Part shown: in pieces, positions 1-6,665 of the stretch | Numbering within the stretch: the stretch's first letter is position 1 | Layout: each line of letters opens with the position of its first letter | From: Lucinisca nassula | Lineage: Eukaryota; Mollusca; Bivalvia; Lucinida; Lucinidae | DNA length: 64,000 bases | Assembly: GCA_963580285.1 (NCBI GenBank) | Contig: OY757010.1 | Coordinates: forward strand, 151,841,596-151,905,595 | Direction: 5' to 3' | Position numbers and translations under genes: made by a program | The notes under the pieces: model-generated | The model's input: only the letters and a program-made list of their open reading frames with translations | Told to the model about the DNA's origin: nothing | The model's database searches: none

Positions 1-379
1 CAGATGATACAGTACATCTATTTCGGTTTGTTTTCACTAAAAGAACGCATATGCATGTGTCCTACTGGTTTTCCTTGTACGAGTGGTTTTCATAGTAAAA
101 GATTGTAGTTTTGCTAATGTATGAAACTATTATACAAATTTCCGTATTTACTGGCATACTTATACACGAATAGCTTTGTCATTTGACTTTCCAATCCTTC
201 GACTACTCAGATTGATGTGTGCTTAGCGTAGACCCAAGGTTTTAGTAAAAGCTAATACTCGCAATATAACAAACATTGCTCGGTCCTACGAATTGCCGGA
301 GCTTATCATTGAAGGGCTTAATACACATTACAATCGCACATCCATCCGGCCATCCGTCCATAGACAAAACCACGCACAG

Positions 380-740
380 GTACATACATATACGCACATT
401 CTCTTATACACACGCACATACACACGTACATACACATACACACATGAACGCACATACACATATACATACACACACACAAACTCATACAAACATGCATACA
501 TACATACGCACATACATATATACATACATACACGCATACTGACATACATACATACATACATACATACATACATACATACATACATACATACATACATACA
601 TACATACATACATACATACATACATACACACACACTTGCACACGTACATACATACATAAACACACACTCATACATACATGCATACATACATACATATATA
701 CATACATACATACATATATACATACATACATACATATGCA
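380..740 (+). repeat. TACA/CA microsatellite in left TIR
   Basis: Long runs of the tetranucleotide TACA with interspersed CA. It yields spurious long ORFs of His/Thr/Tyr or Cys/Val/Met repeats that are not genes. Confidence 0.95.
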
Positions 741-976
741 CAACGCAAACAAACTGCTTCAAACCCTAATAAAAAGCTTAAAACGACATACCCGATCCGA
801 GCTCTACGCCATTCTAACAGACAATAACTTCTAATGGATAAAGGCCTATGTTTTAATATGGCTACGACATATTTTGATTGGTTGCTATTAATAACCGACC
901 TATAATACGTATGCTGTAAACAGTCAGTGGGGATCTTTGAGATGGAGGAGGAGCTTTGAATGCGTAAAAAGACAAA

Positions 977-1168
977 ATGAACAATGCATTATGTAGCTGT
1001 TGCGAAAATATGCCTCACAGATACGTATATGAATGTCCTATATGTCATAGAAAGAATGTGTTGTATATTGTTTCTCATTTGAGAAAAGTACACCGTGTGA
1101 CTGTAGAAGACTGGTTGGAGAAAGTAAAACGAATACGTGTAATTATTGTAGGTAGTGTTAATTGTTGA
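977..1168 (+). CDS. Small C2H2 zinc-finger protein, left TIR copy
   Basis: A 63-residue protein with CxCC near the N terminus (residues 6-9) and a single C2H2 finger (CPIC at 20-23, then H-x4-H about 11 residues later), followed by a basic C terminus. It points inward from the left inverted repeat and has an AATAAA signal at the inner border of the repeat (~1234). The same gene is present in the right repeat with three differing residues (7, 15, 63), so the reading frame has been kept in both copies. By analogy with other TIR-encoded genes it could be an early regulator or DNA-binding protein; this is inference. I do not recognise a named family. Confidence 0.65.
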   Translation: MNNALCSCCENMPHRYVYECPICHRKNVLYIVSHLRKVHRVTVEDWLEKVKRIRVIIVGSVNC

Positions 1169-1290
1169 CCTTTCCAATAGAACGTATAATCTATTATCAA
1201 ACGTGACTTTCAAAAGCTATTTGAGTTCTAAAAATAAAAACCAATCAGAAAGAAGTATGGGACGTAAGAAGACGAGTTGACGTTTTCATT

Positions 1291-1452
1291 ATGATTCTGA
1301 CTTTGTTGTGCCTCTGTCACGAATACATAGCCAAACCTCTGATACCCAATTACAAGTTGCGATTCGAAGCTAGAGAAGGCGCAAACCGGTTTATCTACTG
1401 TTGGAAAGAGGAACTTGACGAGCATGACAAGCAATCAAGAACAAACTTATAA
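1291..1452 (+). CDS. Small ORF, unknown (53 aa)
   Basis: The first plus-strand ORF inside the unique core. It starts MILTLLCLC, a short hydrophobic stretch, and continues with charged residues. The stop overlaps the start region of the next ORF (1415). There is no recognisable domain. It could be a genuine short viral gene or chance; its position between the TIR gene and the PC4-like gene is the only support. Confidence 0.25.
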   Translation: MILTLLCLCHEYIAKPLIPNYKLRFEAREGANRFIYCWKEELDEHDKQSRTNL

Positions 1453-1648
1453 AGTCCAACAAGAACAGCTGAGGCGTCCTATAAGAGCCGTCAAATGGAT
1501 AAGCGTTATTGGTATTATCGTTATCACGCTTTCCTCTCCTATATTTGTCTGGCTAGTATCGACTGGAGTCATGACCCTCCCTTGGATTACGATGTCAAAG
1601 TGGAAGGTAACCAGACGGCTTGCTCGTATTTGGAACAATTTTATCTAA
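1415..1648 (+). CDS. Small putative membrane protein (77 aa)
   Basis: Has a polar N-terminal ~27 residues, one strongly hydrophobic segment (about residues 28-52), then a basic tail. It would be a single-pass membrane protein if expressed. It overlaps the PC4-like ORF by ~150 bases in another frame, so the two cannot both be typical genes unless they overlap by design. The N-terminal part may be real and the tail a shadow, or the reverse. Confidence 0.3.
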   Translation: MTSMTSNQEQTYKVQQEQLRRPIRAVKWISVIGIIVITLSSPIFVWLVSTGVMTLPWITMSKWKVTRRLARIWNNFI

Positions 1649-1839
1649 CGGACAATGTCATAATCTCGGTGTGCAACAGAGACGACGACACCGTTCTCGA
1701 CATTCGTCTTTTCTTAAACCGAACGGCTACCATTCGCGGTATTCCTTTGAACTTGAGACAGTGGAGGACTCTAGAGAAAATCTTGCCCGGCGTGAATCGA
1801 GCTATTGAAAAAGCAAGTCGAGATGCGGATGACAGGTAG
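1495..1839 (+). CDS. PC4-like (transcriptional coactivator p15) ssDNA-binding protein
   Basis: A 114-residue ORF. Residues ~50-107 follow the PC4/p15 fold signature: a strand region ending in VLDIR (67-71), then RGIPLNLRQW (81-90), then a helix LEKILPGVNRAIEKA. The known PC4 C-terminal domain binds single-stranded DNA and melts duplex; cellular homologues help Pol II transcription, and phage and viral versions assist replication. ATG 1495 is the first in frame after a stop at 1450, but the N-terminal ~35 residues do not look like part of the domain, so the true start is uncertain. A histone-type stem-loop lies 62 nt after the stop. A role in replication or transcription of the element is inferred. 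Confidence 0.7.
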   Translation: MDKRYWYYRYHAFLSYICLASIDWSHDPPLDYDVKVEGNQTACSYLEQFYLTDNVIISVCNRDDDTVLDIRLFLNRTATIRGIPLNLRQWRTLEKILPGVNRAIEKASRDADDR

Positions 1840-1900
1840 CGAGGAAAAGAATGGATTAATTTTAGAAAGATTCACCCAAGAAGCAAATTCGTATCAAAAT

Positions 1901-1916
1901 AGCCCTTTTCAGGGCT
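1901..1916 (+). terminator. Histone-mRNA-type 3' stem-loop candidate
   Basis: AGCCCTTTTCAGGGCT forms a perfect 6-bp stem with loop TTTC. The 5' flank is A-rich (TCAAAAT), and a purine tract GAGAAAGAAAAA follows at ~1928-1939. Metazoan replication-dependent histone mRNAs end with the same 6-bp stem and UUUC loop, with a purine-rich downstream element paired by U7 snRNA. The second base pair is G-C and the 5' arm is pyrimidine-rich, as in that consensus; the first pair is A-T instead of G-C. No AATAAA occurs between the stop at 1839 and this site. It may give the PC4-like transcript a histone-like, S-phase-linked 3' end (inference). Confidence 0.5.
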
Positions 1917-1978
1917 TCCAACATCTCGAGAAAGAAAAACCTATTTAAAATAATTGTAATACATACAAAGTATATCCA

Positions 1979-2051
1979 GGCACTTTAGCTCAGTTGGTAG
2001 AGCACCTGTCTCATAAACAGGAGGTCTTAGGTTCGAGCCCTATTCGTGCCA
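1979..2051 (+). tRNA. tRNA-Met-like gene, anticodon CAT (2012-2014)
   Basis: A 73-nt cloverleaf: D arm GCTC/GAGC, a perfect 5-bp anticodon stem CCTGT/ACAGG with loop CTCATAA, and T loop TTCGAGC. Box A (TAGCTCAGTTGG) and box B (GGTTCGAGCCC) match consensus, and a TTTTT Pol III terminator follows at 2054. The acceptor stem pairs at the outer five positions but has two mismatches (6-67 T-C, 7-66 T-T), and the T stem has one. It is therefore slightly degenerate or adapted. It lies inside the viral element between the PC4-like gene and the basic ORF, with no SINE body attached. Confidence 0.7.
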
Positions 2052-2128
2052 TATTTTTACAATCTAGAAACTAATTTATTTTCATAGAACAACCCTTGAA
2101 AAGATTCCCGAAAGAACCCCCCTACAAG

Positions 2129-2236
2129 ATGCTTCCAAAAAAGATCCCTCCGAAACGAACGGTAAAAAAAAAACCCCTCAAAACTAAGTTATTTTCAAGC
2201 ATAGCCAGGAAGACATTTATTGAGACGCAGAAATGA
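2129..2236 (+). CDS. Short, highly basic ORF (35 aa), possible core-protein-like
   Basis: Starts MLPKKIPPKR and has about a dozen Lys/Arg in 35 residues. It ends in a TGA at 2234, and the same frame reopens and runs into the Gly/Cys-rich ORF at 2261. Small basic DNA-condensing proteins are common in adenovirus-like virions, so a core-protein role is conceivable, but I see no specific family motif. The interrupting TGA may be a nonsense mutation splitting one gene. Confidence 0.35.
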   Translation: MLPKKIPPKRTVKKKPLKTKLFSSIARKTFIETQK

Positions 2237-2260
2237 AAGCGATTTTCGCAAATCGAATAT

Positions 2261-2494
2261 ATGGGACCAGTAGCATTATCCAACAAATTGAAACGAGGTG
2301 GACTTGACATTGGTGTTGGTGGCTGTGGTGGTAGTTGTGGTGGTGGTGGCTGTGGTGGTGGTGGCTGTGGTGGTGGTGGTGGTGGTGGTGGTGGTGGTTA
2401 TGGTGGTGGTGGCTGTGGTGATGTAGGTGTTGGTCAAAAATGTGAAAAGTTTGTAAGAATGACCCAACTGCAAACTCTTGACAAACAAAAATGA
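2261..2494 (+). CDS. Gly/Cys-rich ORF directly upstream of the ATPase
   Basis: A 77-residue ORF: a ~17-residue non-repetitive start (MGPVALSNKLKRGG), ~45 residues of Gly with spaced Cys encoded by a GGT/TGT trinucleotide repeat, and a short charged tail. Its stop overlaps the ATPase start in an ATGA. The trinucleotide repeat could have expanded within a real gene, or the ORF could be partly fortuitous. It may be the 3' part of a gene beginning at the basic ORF, interrupted by the TGA at 2234. Confidence 0.35.
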   Translation: MGPVALSNKLKRGGLDIGVGGCGGSCGGGGCGGGGCGGGGGGGGGGYGGGGCGDVGVGQKCEKFVRMTQLQTLDKQK

Positions 2495-3267
2495 ATCGAT
2501 GCTCAGACTGTAACCTCGTGTTCTCCAGACGTGATGCTTTGTTAAGGCACCAACGCAATAAGCACGGCAGTGGGATAGAGCCGCAATCAGACATGACTAA
2601 CAGCATTACCCTTCAACACCCGTTTTCTATGGTGGTGACTGGTCCTAGTGGAAGCGGTAAAACGGAGTGGACTAGAAAGTTACTCCTATCCGACCTCATA
2701 TACCCTCCACCTGAACGTATCGTATGGTGTTTTGGTCAATGGCAAAGACTGTACGAGGACTTGCAAAGCAAACTACCCCAGATAGAGGTTGTACACGGTA
2801 TACCGGACAGCCTGACTAACTCCGAGTATGTCGATACCCGCAAAAGGAACGTACTGGTTTTTGACGATTTGATGACAGAGGCTAAATGCGATCAAAGAAT
2901 TGCGGACCTCTTTACCAAGGGAAGCCATCACAGAAACTTGTCTGTCGTATATCTCACACAAAATCTATTTCCACAAGGAAAAGCCTGCAGAGACATCGCT
3001 TTGAACACGCAATACCTCGTCCTTTTCAATAATCCAATCGACAGACAACAAGTGGCGACGTTGGCGAGAAGAATTTATCCGGCATCTAATTCAGTGTTTA
3101 TGAAACGATTCGAACAGGCTACGAGTCAGCCTTACGGGTACCTGATAGTCGACCTAAAATCGAGCACGCCCGAACAAGAGCGTTTACGCAGTGACATATT
3201 TCCGGTAGAAAGAAAGCGGAAATTGGAGGTATCCGATGAGTCCGATATAAATGATAGTTCGATATAA
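2491..3267 (+). CDS. A32/FtsK-HerA-type packaging ATPase with N-terminal C2H2 finger
   Basis: A 258-residue protein. Residues 4-25 form a C2H2 finger (C4-x2-C7-x12-H20-x4-H25). Walker A is GPSGSGKT (51-58), Walker B is VLVFDD (121-126), and a sensor-like stretch YLTQNLF lies at ~154-160. This is the genome-packaging ATPase of Polintons, adintoviruses and relatives, which pumps DNA into preformed capsids. The length fits that family once the finger is added. The acidic C-terminal tail is SD-rich. The ORF is intact, and ATG 2491 is supported by the finger right after it. It overlaps the preceding ORF by 4 nt. Presence of this gene without a visible capsid gene suggests the element once depended, or still depends, on virion formation. 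Confidence 0.9.
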   Translation: MNRCSDCNLVFSRRDALLRHQRNKHGSGIEPQSDMTNSITLQHPFSMVVTGPSGSGKTEWTRKLLLSDLIYPPPERIVWCFGQWQRLYEDLQSKLPQIEVVHGIPDSLTNSEYVDTRKRNVLVFDDLMTEAKCDQRIADLFTKGSHHRNLSVVYLTQNLFPQGKACRDIALNTQYLVLFNNPIDRQQVATLARRIYPASNSVFMKRFEQATSQPYGYLIVDLKSSTPEQERLRSDIFPVERKRKLEVSDESDINDSSI

Positions 3268-3290
3268 ATGATGAAGACAGTGACGATGAC

Positions 3291-3762
3291 ATGGAATCGA
3301 TAAGTGAAGTAAACGAAACGCATTACCCCTTATTGGGCCCTCCGGGTAAACGTGCCAAAGATGATCTGGAAGAAGACCGCCTATGTCTAAAAATATGGGA
3401 GAGAAGGTTTAAGGAACCTCAAAGGCAATCGAATGCAGAGCGCTTTCAAGACAAGGTTAATAGCTACATCGAAGAAGGGACTGCTCCTGAGGTCGCTTAT
3501 CATCGCGCAGCAAACGAGGACTTACCCTCCCTCAGGAAAAGACTAAGACACGATTGCGCGATGTTTCTAATGGATTATCACCAGCTGCAAAAAGGATCAT
3601 ACTCAGCGGCAGATTCTACAGTCGGCTAAAACTTTAAGAATACAGCATGGTATGAATGTCGACGAATCCATCCAGCAAGCCGTAAAACTGAGAAAGGATT
3701 TATTCGCCAGTGTTTGGCCCGACCATGTCTTGACAGAAGACCAGGAATCTGATGACGAATGA
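3291..3762 (+). pseudogene. Small polar protein gene with probable frameshift, unknown function
   Basis: The first reading frame (3291-3629, 112 aa) is rich in charged residues, with an acidic/basic helical character (DLEEDRL, SLRKRLRHD). At about 3588-3593 there is an A5 run. From there a second frame (+1) stays open to a TGA at 3760-3762 and continues with similar charged helical composition and an acidic end. A one-base insertion in the A run is the simplest reading; a programmed shift is possible. The gene lies between ATPase and protease, where Polintons carry small structural genes. No family assigned. Confidence 0.5.
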
Positions 3763-3809
3763 AATAAACGTAAGAAGGGTAAAGCATCGCTATATTTAGA
3801 GAAAAAAAG

Positions 3810-4186
3810 ATGGGTTCGATAGAAGTGTTTGACAAGAAACTGCTAAAATGGGTGCCTTATGTCCCGGACTACGACGCATGGTATCAACATTTCAAAGACT
3901 TGAGCGAGGGCTACGTTCAACCCGATTACATGGGCGTTATATCGTCGGTAGTGGGAGAAGAAACCGTCTTCTACAGGAAATGGCAGATGAACGGCAAAAA
4001 GAAATAGAAATGCGGGAACAGCAAAAACCCTTGGTGAAATTGGTCACTCCAGTGGCTCAAGCGGTTGAAATGGCAAAGTCAGATCTAGCACGATTACAAA
4101 AGGAGCATAAGGGCGAGACCTCTGCTCGTAAGAAACCAAGAGTAAAACACGGGCAGTTGGTAGACTGGACAAAATTAAAATATTAA
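3810..4186 (+). pseudogene. Small gene between ATPase and protease, frameshifted, unknown function
   Basis: The frame from ATG 3810 (MGSIEVFDKK) is rich in aromatic and charged residues up to about 3935, after which it degenerates to a stop at 4007. A second frame (-1), open 3848-4186, takes over convincingly with GRYIVGSGRR and a long charged helix, ending just before the protease start. A single lost base around 3925-3940 explains both. Spacing to the protease ATG is only 6 nt. It is likely a conserved small virion gene of this element group, now broken in this copy; the function is unknown. Confidence 0.5.
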
Positions 4187-4192
4187 GCGACG

Positions 4193-4630
4193 ATGAACAG
4201 TGATCAATTGACTCGTATTCTTTCTGGATGTCCCGTGACTGTCTGCGCAGCGGACCAAATTAAAAAACGAAGAGGAAGGTTCGTCATTTCCAACACATCC
4301 CCCAGTTATCAAAGAGGGAAACACTGGGTAACATTTTATTTTCCCAAACACGGACCGTACGAAATTTTCGACTCAGTAGGAAACGACCCTAGAAGTTATG
4401 GCGTTGGATTTGAAGAGGTACTCAATAAACCCTACCTAATGAACAATAAACAGCTTCAACAATCTAGTTCTAACGTATGCGGACTATACTGCGCATACTA
4501 TGTGGTGGTGAGATCTCGAGGTAAAACCATGCAAGACATTATCAAAGAATTCAACCCACACCAGAAGAAGTTCAACGACCACCTGATTGTGTCTAAAATG
4601 AACAGAATGCTTAGAAGAAGACATTTATAA
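4193..4630 (+). CDS. Adenain-like (Ulp1/C5-type) cysteine protease
   Basis: A 145-residue protein with the catalytic set in order: His44 (KHW), Asp60 (FDS), Gln90 and Cys96 (NVCGLYC). The Gln-to-Cys spacing of six residues and the HW and DS pairs are typical of Ulp1/adenain-fold proteases. In adenoviruses and Polintons this enzyme matures virion proteins. Catalytic residues are intact and the ORF is unbroken. A polyadenylation signal AATAAA follows at 4659. The length is slightly short compared with adenovirus proteases (~200 residues) but usual for compact viral forms. Confidence 0.85.
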   Translation: MNSDQLTRILSGCPVTVCAADQIKKRRGRFVISNTSPSYQRGKHWVTFYFPKHGPYEIFDSVGNDPRSYGVGFEEVLNKPYLMNNKQLQQSSSNVCGLYCAYYVVVRSRGKTMQDIIKEFNPHQKKFNDHLIVSKMNRMLRRRHL

Positions 4631-4658
4631 TGTGTAATTAACCACTTTGTCGTTGATA

Positions 4659-4664
4659 AATAAA
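4659..4664 (+). terminator. Polyadenylation signal after protease gene
   Basis: AATAAA 29 nt after the protease stop; it closes the plus-strand gene block of the element. Confidence 0.6.
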
Positions 4665-4710
4665 TGCGTAAAATATACTTTTGTTTTGTAATCATTTCTA
4701 TCCTAACACT

Positions 4711-4755
4711 CTCAAAATAGAATTGAAGGCAATGATCAGGAATCGATACAAGTAG
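4711..4755. repeat. Host-repeat fragment inside the viral element
   Basis: About 41 bases here match 62711-62755 at roughly 90 percent by eye (shared core CAATGATCAGGAATCGATAC). It sits in the intergenic gap between the converging gene blocks. Confidence 0.55.
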
Positions 4756-4877
4756 CCAACACCCACTTGTGATGCTCAGGAATGACCTCGTCCCCGTATT
4801 GTCAATTATATTTTTCATGACCTCGCTGGTGGCTTGGGGTTAAAACGAAGAAAAGTACTGTTTCAAGTCTGACATGT

Positions 4878-4883
4878 TTTATT
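4878..4883 (-). terminator. Polyadenylation signal for the BIR gene
   Basis: TTTATT on the plus strand (AATAAA on minus), 74 nt past the BIR stop. Confidence 0.55.
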
Positions 4884-4956
4884 GTAAATATATATAAATA
4901 CATCTCTTACAAATTTACAATGCAACACAATTTACAATATAACGCTATATGTATGT

Positions 4957-5325
4957 TCACATGGGTTCATCTCTGCTATCTCTCCAGGTTTGAAAGTGTT
5001 TTGGATCCAATGTTCTCGCAAAATTATCTGATCCTGTCCCGAAACCGCCTAAGGTCGCACTTGATCCGAACATGAACCCTGCCTGTCTTTGAGGCGGTGC
5101 CCCGACCATCTTGATGTATGTACAATTCGGTGACCATTTGTAGTGTTCTTCGATGGCGTCATCATCTTGTTCCCAAGAGCTGAGTTTTACGTAACAACTG
5201 AAGCACTGACATACGTCCGATTTCCCCGTGTAATAAAGTCCCGCCCGTGCTAGTTGGTATTTGTCCGGTCGCATCTGTTTAGGATCGGTATCGAAAGTTT
5301 TGAGTCTGTTTTCGAAGAATTCCAT
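4957..5325 (-). CDS. BIR-domain (IAP-like) protein
   Basis: A 122-residue protein with one complete BIR domain (~residues 2-72): FFENRLKTF start, then the zinc ligands C41-x2-C44-x16-H61-x6-C68, and YYTGKSDVCQC before them, as in type II BIRs. The C-terminal ~45 residues are Gly/Phe-rich without a RING. BIR proteins block caspases or bind cell-division partners; viral IAPs suppress host apoptosis, and mollusc herpesviruses also carry BIR genes. It starts only ~10 nt inside the inner TIR border, downstream of the right zinc-finger gene, so its promoter must lie within the TIR. Probably captured from a host or another virus (inference). Confidence 0.85.
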   Translation of the reverse strand: MEFFENRLKTFDTDPKQMRPDKYQLARAGLYYTGKSDVCQCFSCYVKLSSWEQDDDAIEEHYKWSPNCTYIKMVGAPPQRQAGFMFGSSATLGGFGTGSDNFARTLDPKHFQTWRDSRDEPM

Positions 5326-5403
5326 GTCGAGTTTTTATTTTTAGAACTCAAATAGCTTTTGAAAGTCACGTTTGATTATAGATTATACGTTCTATTGGAA
5401 AGA

Positions 5404-5595
5404 TCAACTATTAACACTACCTACAATAATTACACGTATTCTTTTTACTTTCTCCAACCAGTCTTCTACAGTCACACGGTGTACTTTTCTCAAATGAGAA
5501 ACAATATACAACACATTCTTTCTATGACATATAGGACATTCATATACGTATATGTGAGGCATATTTTCGCAGCAGATACATAATGCATTGTTCAT
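5404..5595 (-). CDS. Small C2H2 zinc-finger protein, right TIR copy
   Basis: 63 residues, identical to the left-TIR copy except at positions 7, 15 and 63. It has the same CPIC...H-x4-H finger. It is tandem with, and 78 nt upstream of, the BIR gene on the minus strand. Its AATAAA lies just before the BIR start codon. Confidence 0.65.
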   Translation of the reverse strand: MNNALCICCENMPHIYVYECPICHRKNVLYIVSHLRKVHRVTVEDWLEKVKRIRVIIVGSVNS

Positions 5596-5834
5596 TTTGT
5601 CTTTTTACGCATTCAAAGCTCCTCCTCCATCTCAAAGATCCCCACTGACTGTTCACAGCATGCATAAGTATTATAGGTCGGTTATTAATAACAACCAATC
5701 AAAATATGTCGTAGCCATATTAAAACATAGGCCTTTATCCATTAGAAGTTATTGTCTGTTAGAATGGCGTAGAGCTTTGATCGGGTATGTCGTTTTAAGC
5801 TTTTTATTAGGGTTTGAAGCAGTTTGTTTGCGTT

Positions 5835-6012
5835 GTGCATGTGTATGTATGTATGTATGTATGTATGTATGTATGTATGTATGTATGTATGTATGTACAT
5901 GAGTGTGAGTCATGTATGTATTTATGTATGTGTGTGTGTGTGTGTGTGTGTGTTCTTGTGTATGTGTATGTGCGCATATGCGAATATGTTAGTGTCCGGG
6001 CATGCGTTGTGC

Positions 6013-6043
<31 letters not shown>

Positions 6044-6098
6044 TGTATGTATGTATGTATGTACATGAGTGTGAGTCATGTATGTTTGTATGTATGTA

Positions 6099-6166
<68 letters not shown>

Positions 6167-6665
6167 TATTATTGTGCGTGTCTGTGCGTGCATGTATGTA
6201 TGTGCGGATGTATGTATGTGTGTATATATGTGTGTGTATGTATGTATGTATGTATGTATGTATGTATGTATGTATGTATGTATGTATGTATGTATGTATG
6301 TATGTGTGTGTGTGTTTTCTATGTATTTATTTATGTATGTATGTATGTATGTATGTATGTATGTATGAGTGCGTGTGTGTGGGTATGTGCATGCTTGTGT
6401 GTATGCGCGTATGTATGTGTGTATGTATGTATATATGTATGTATGTGCGTATGTATGTATATATGTATGTGCGTATGTATGTACGTGTGCATGTGTGTAT
6501 GTGCGGATGTATGTGAGTATTAATGTGTGTGTATGTGTGTGTACGTGTTTGTGCGTGTGTTTAAGAGAATGTGTGTATATGTGTGCATGTGAGTATTATT
6601 GTGTGTATGTGTGTATGTGCGTGTGTATAAGAGAATGTGTGTATATGTGTGTATGTGCGTGGTTG
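5835..6665 (+). repeat. TATG/TG microsatellite in right TIR
   Basis: Several blocks of TATG and TG repeats with an internal duplicated segment (compare ~5825-5935 with ~6005-6105, both ending in the same GAGTGTGAGTCATG motif). It is the expanded counterpart of the left TIR microsatellite. Long ORFs here are repeat artefacts. Confidence 0.95.

Larger units (their letters stand above)
1..1240 (+). repeat. Left terminal inverted repeat
   Basis: Matches 5334-7035 in reverse complement, from GATGATACAG at base 3 to the AAAATAAAAA tract near 1240. It contains a CATA/TACA-type microsatellite (~380-740) and the inward-facing zinc-finger gene at 977. Confidence 0.9.

Noticed and set aside
276..769. 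Long overlapping ORFs of His/Thr/Tyr or Cys/Val/Met repeats in the left TIR
   Set aside because: They are translations of the TACA/CA microsatellite on both strands and have no conserved domain.
2217..2606. Minus-strand His-rich ORF opposite the Gly/Cys-rich region
   Set aside because: It is the antisense reading of the GGT repeat and overlaps the intact ATPase start.
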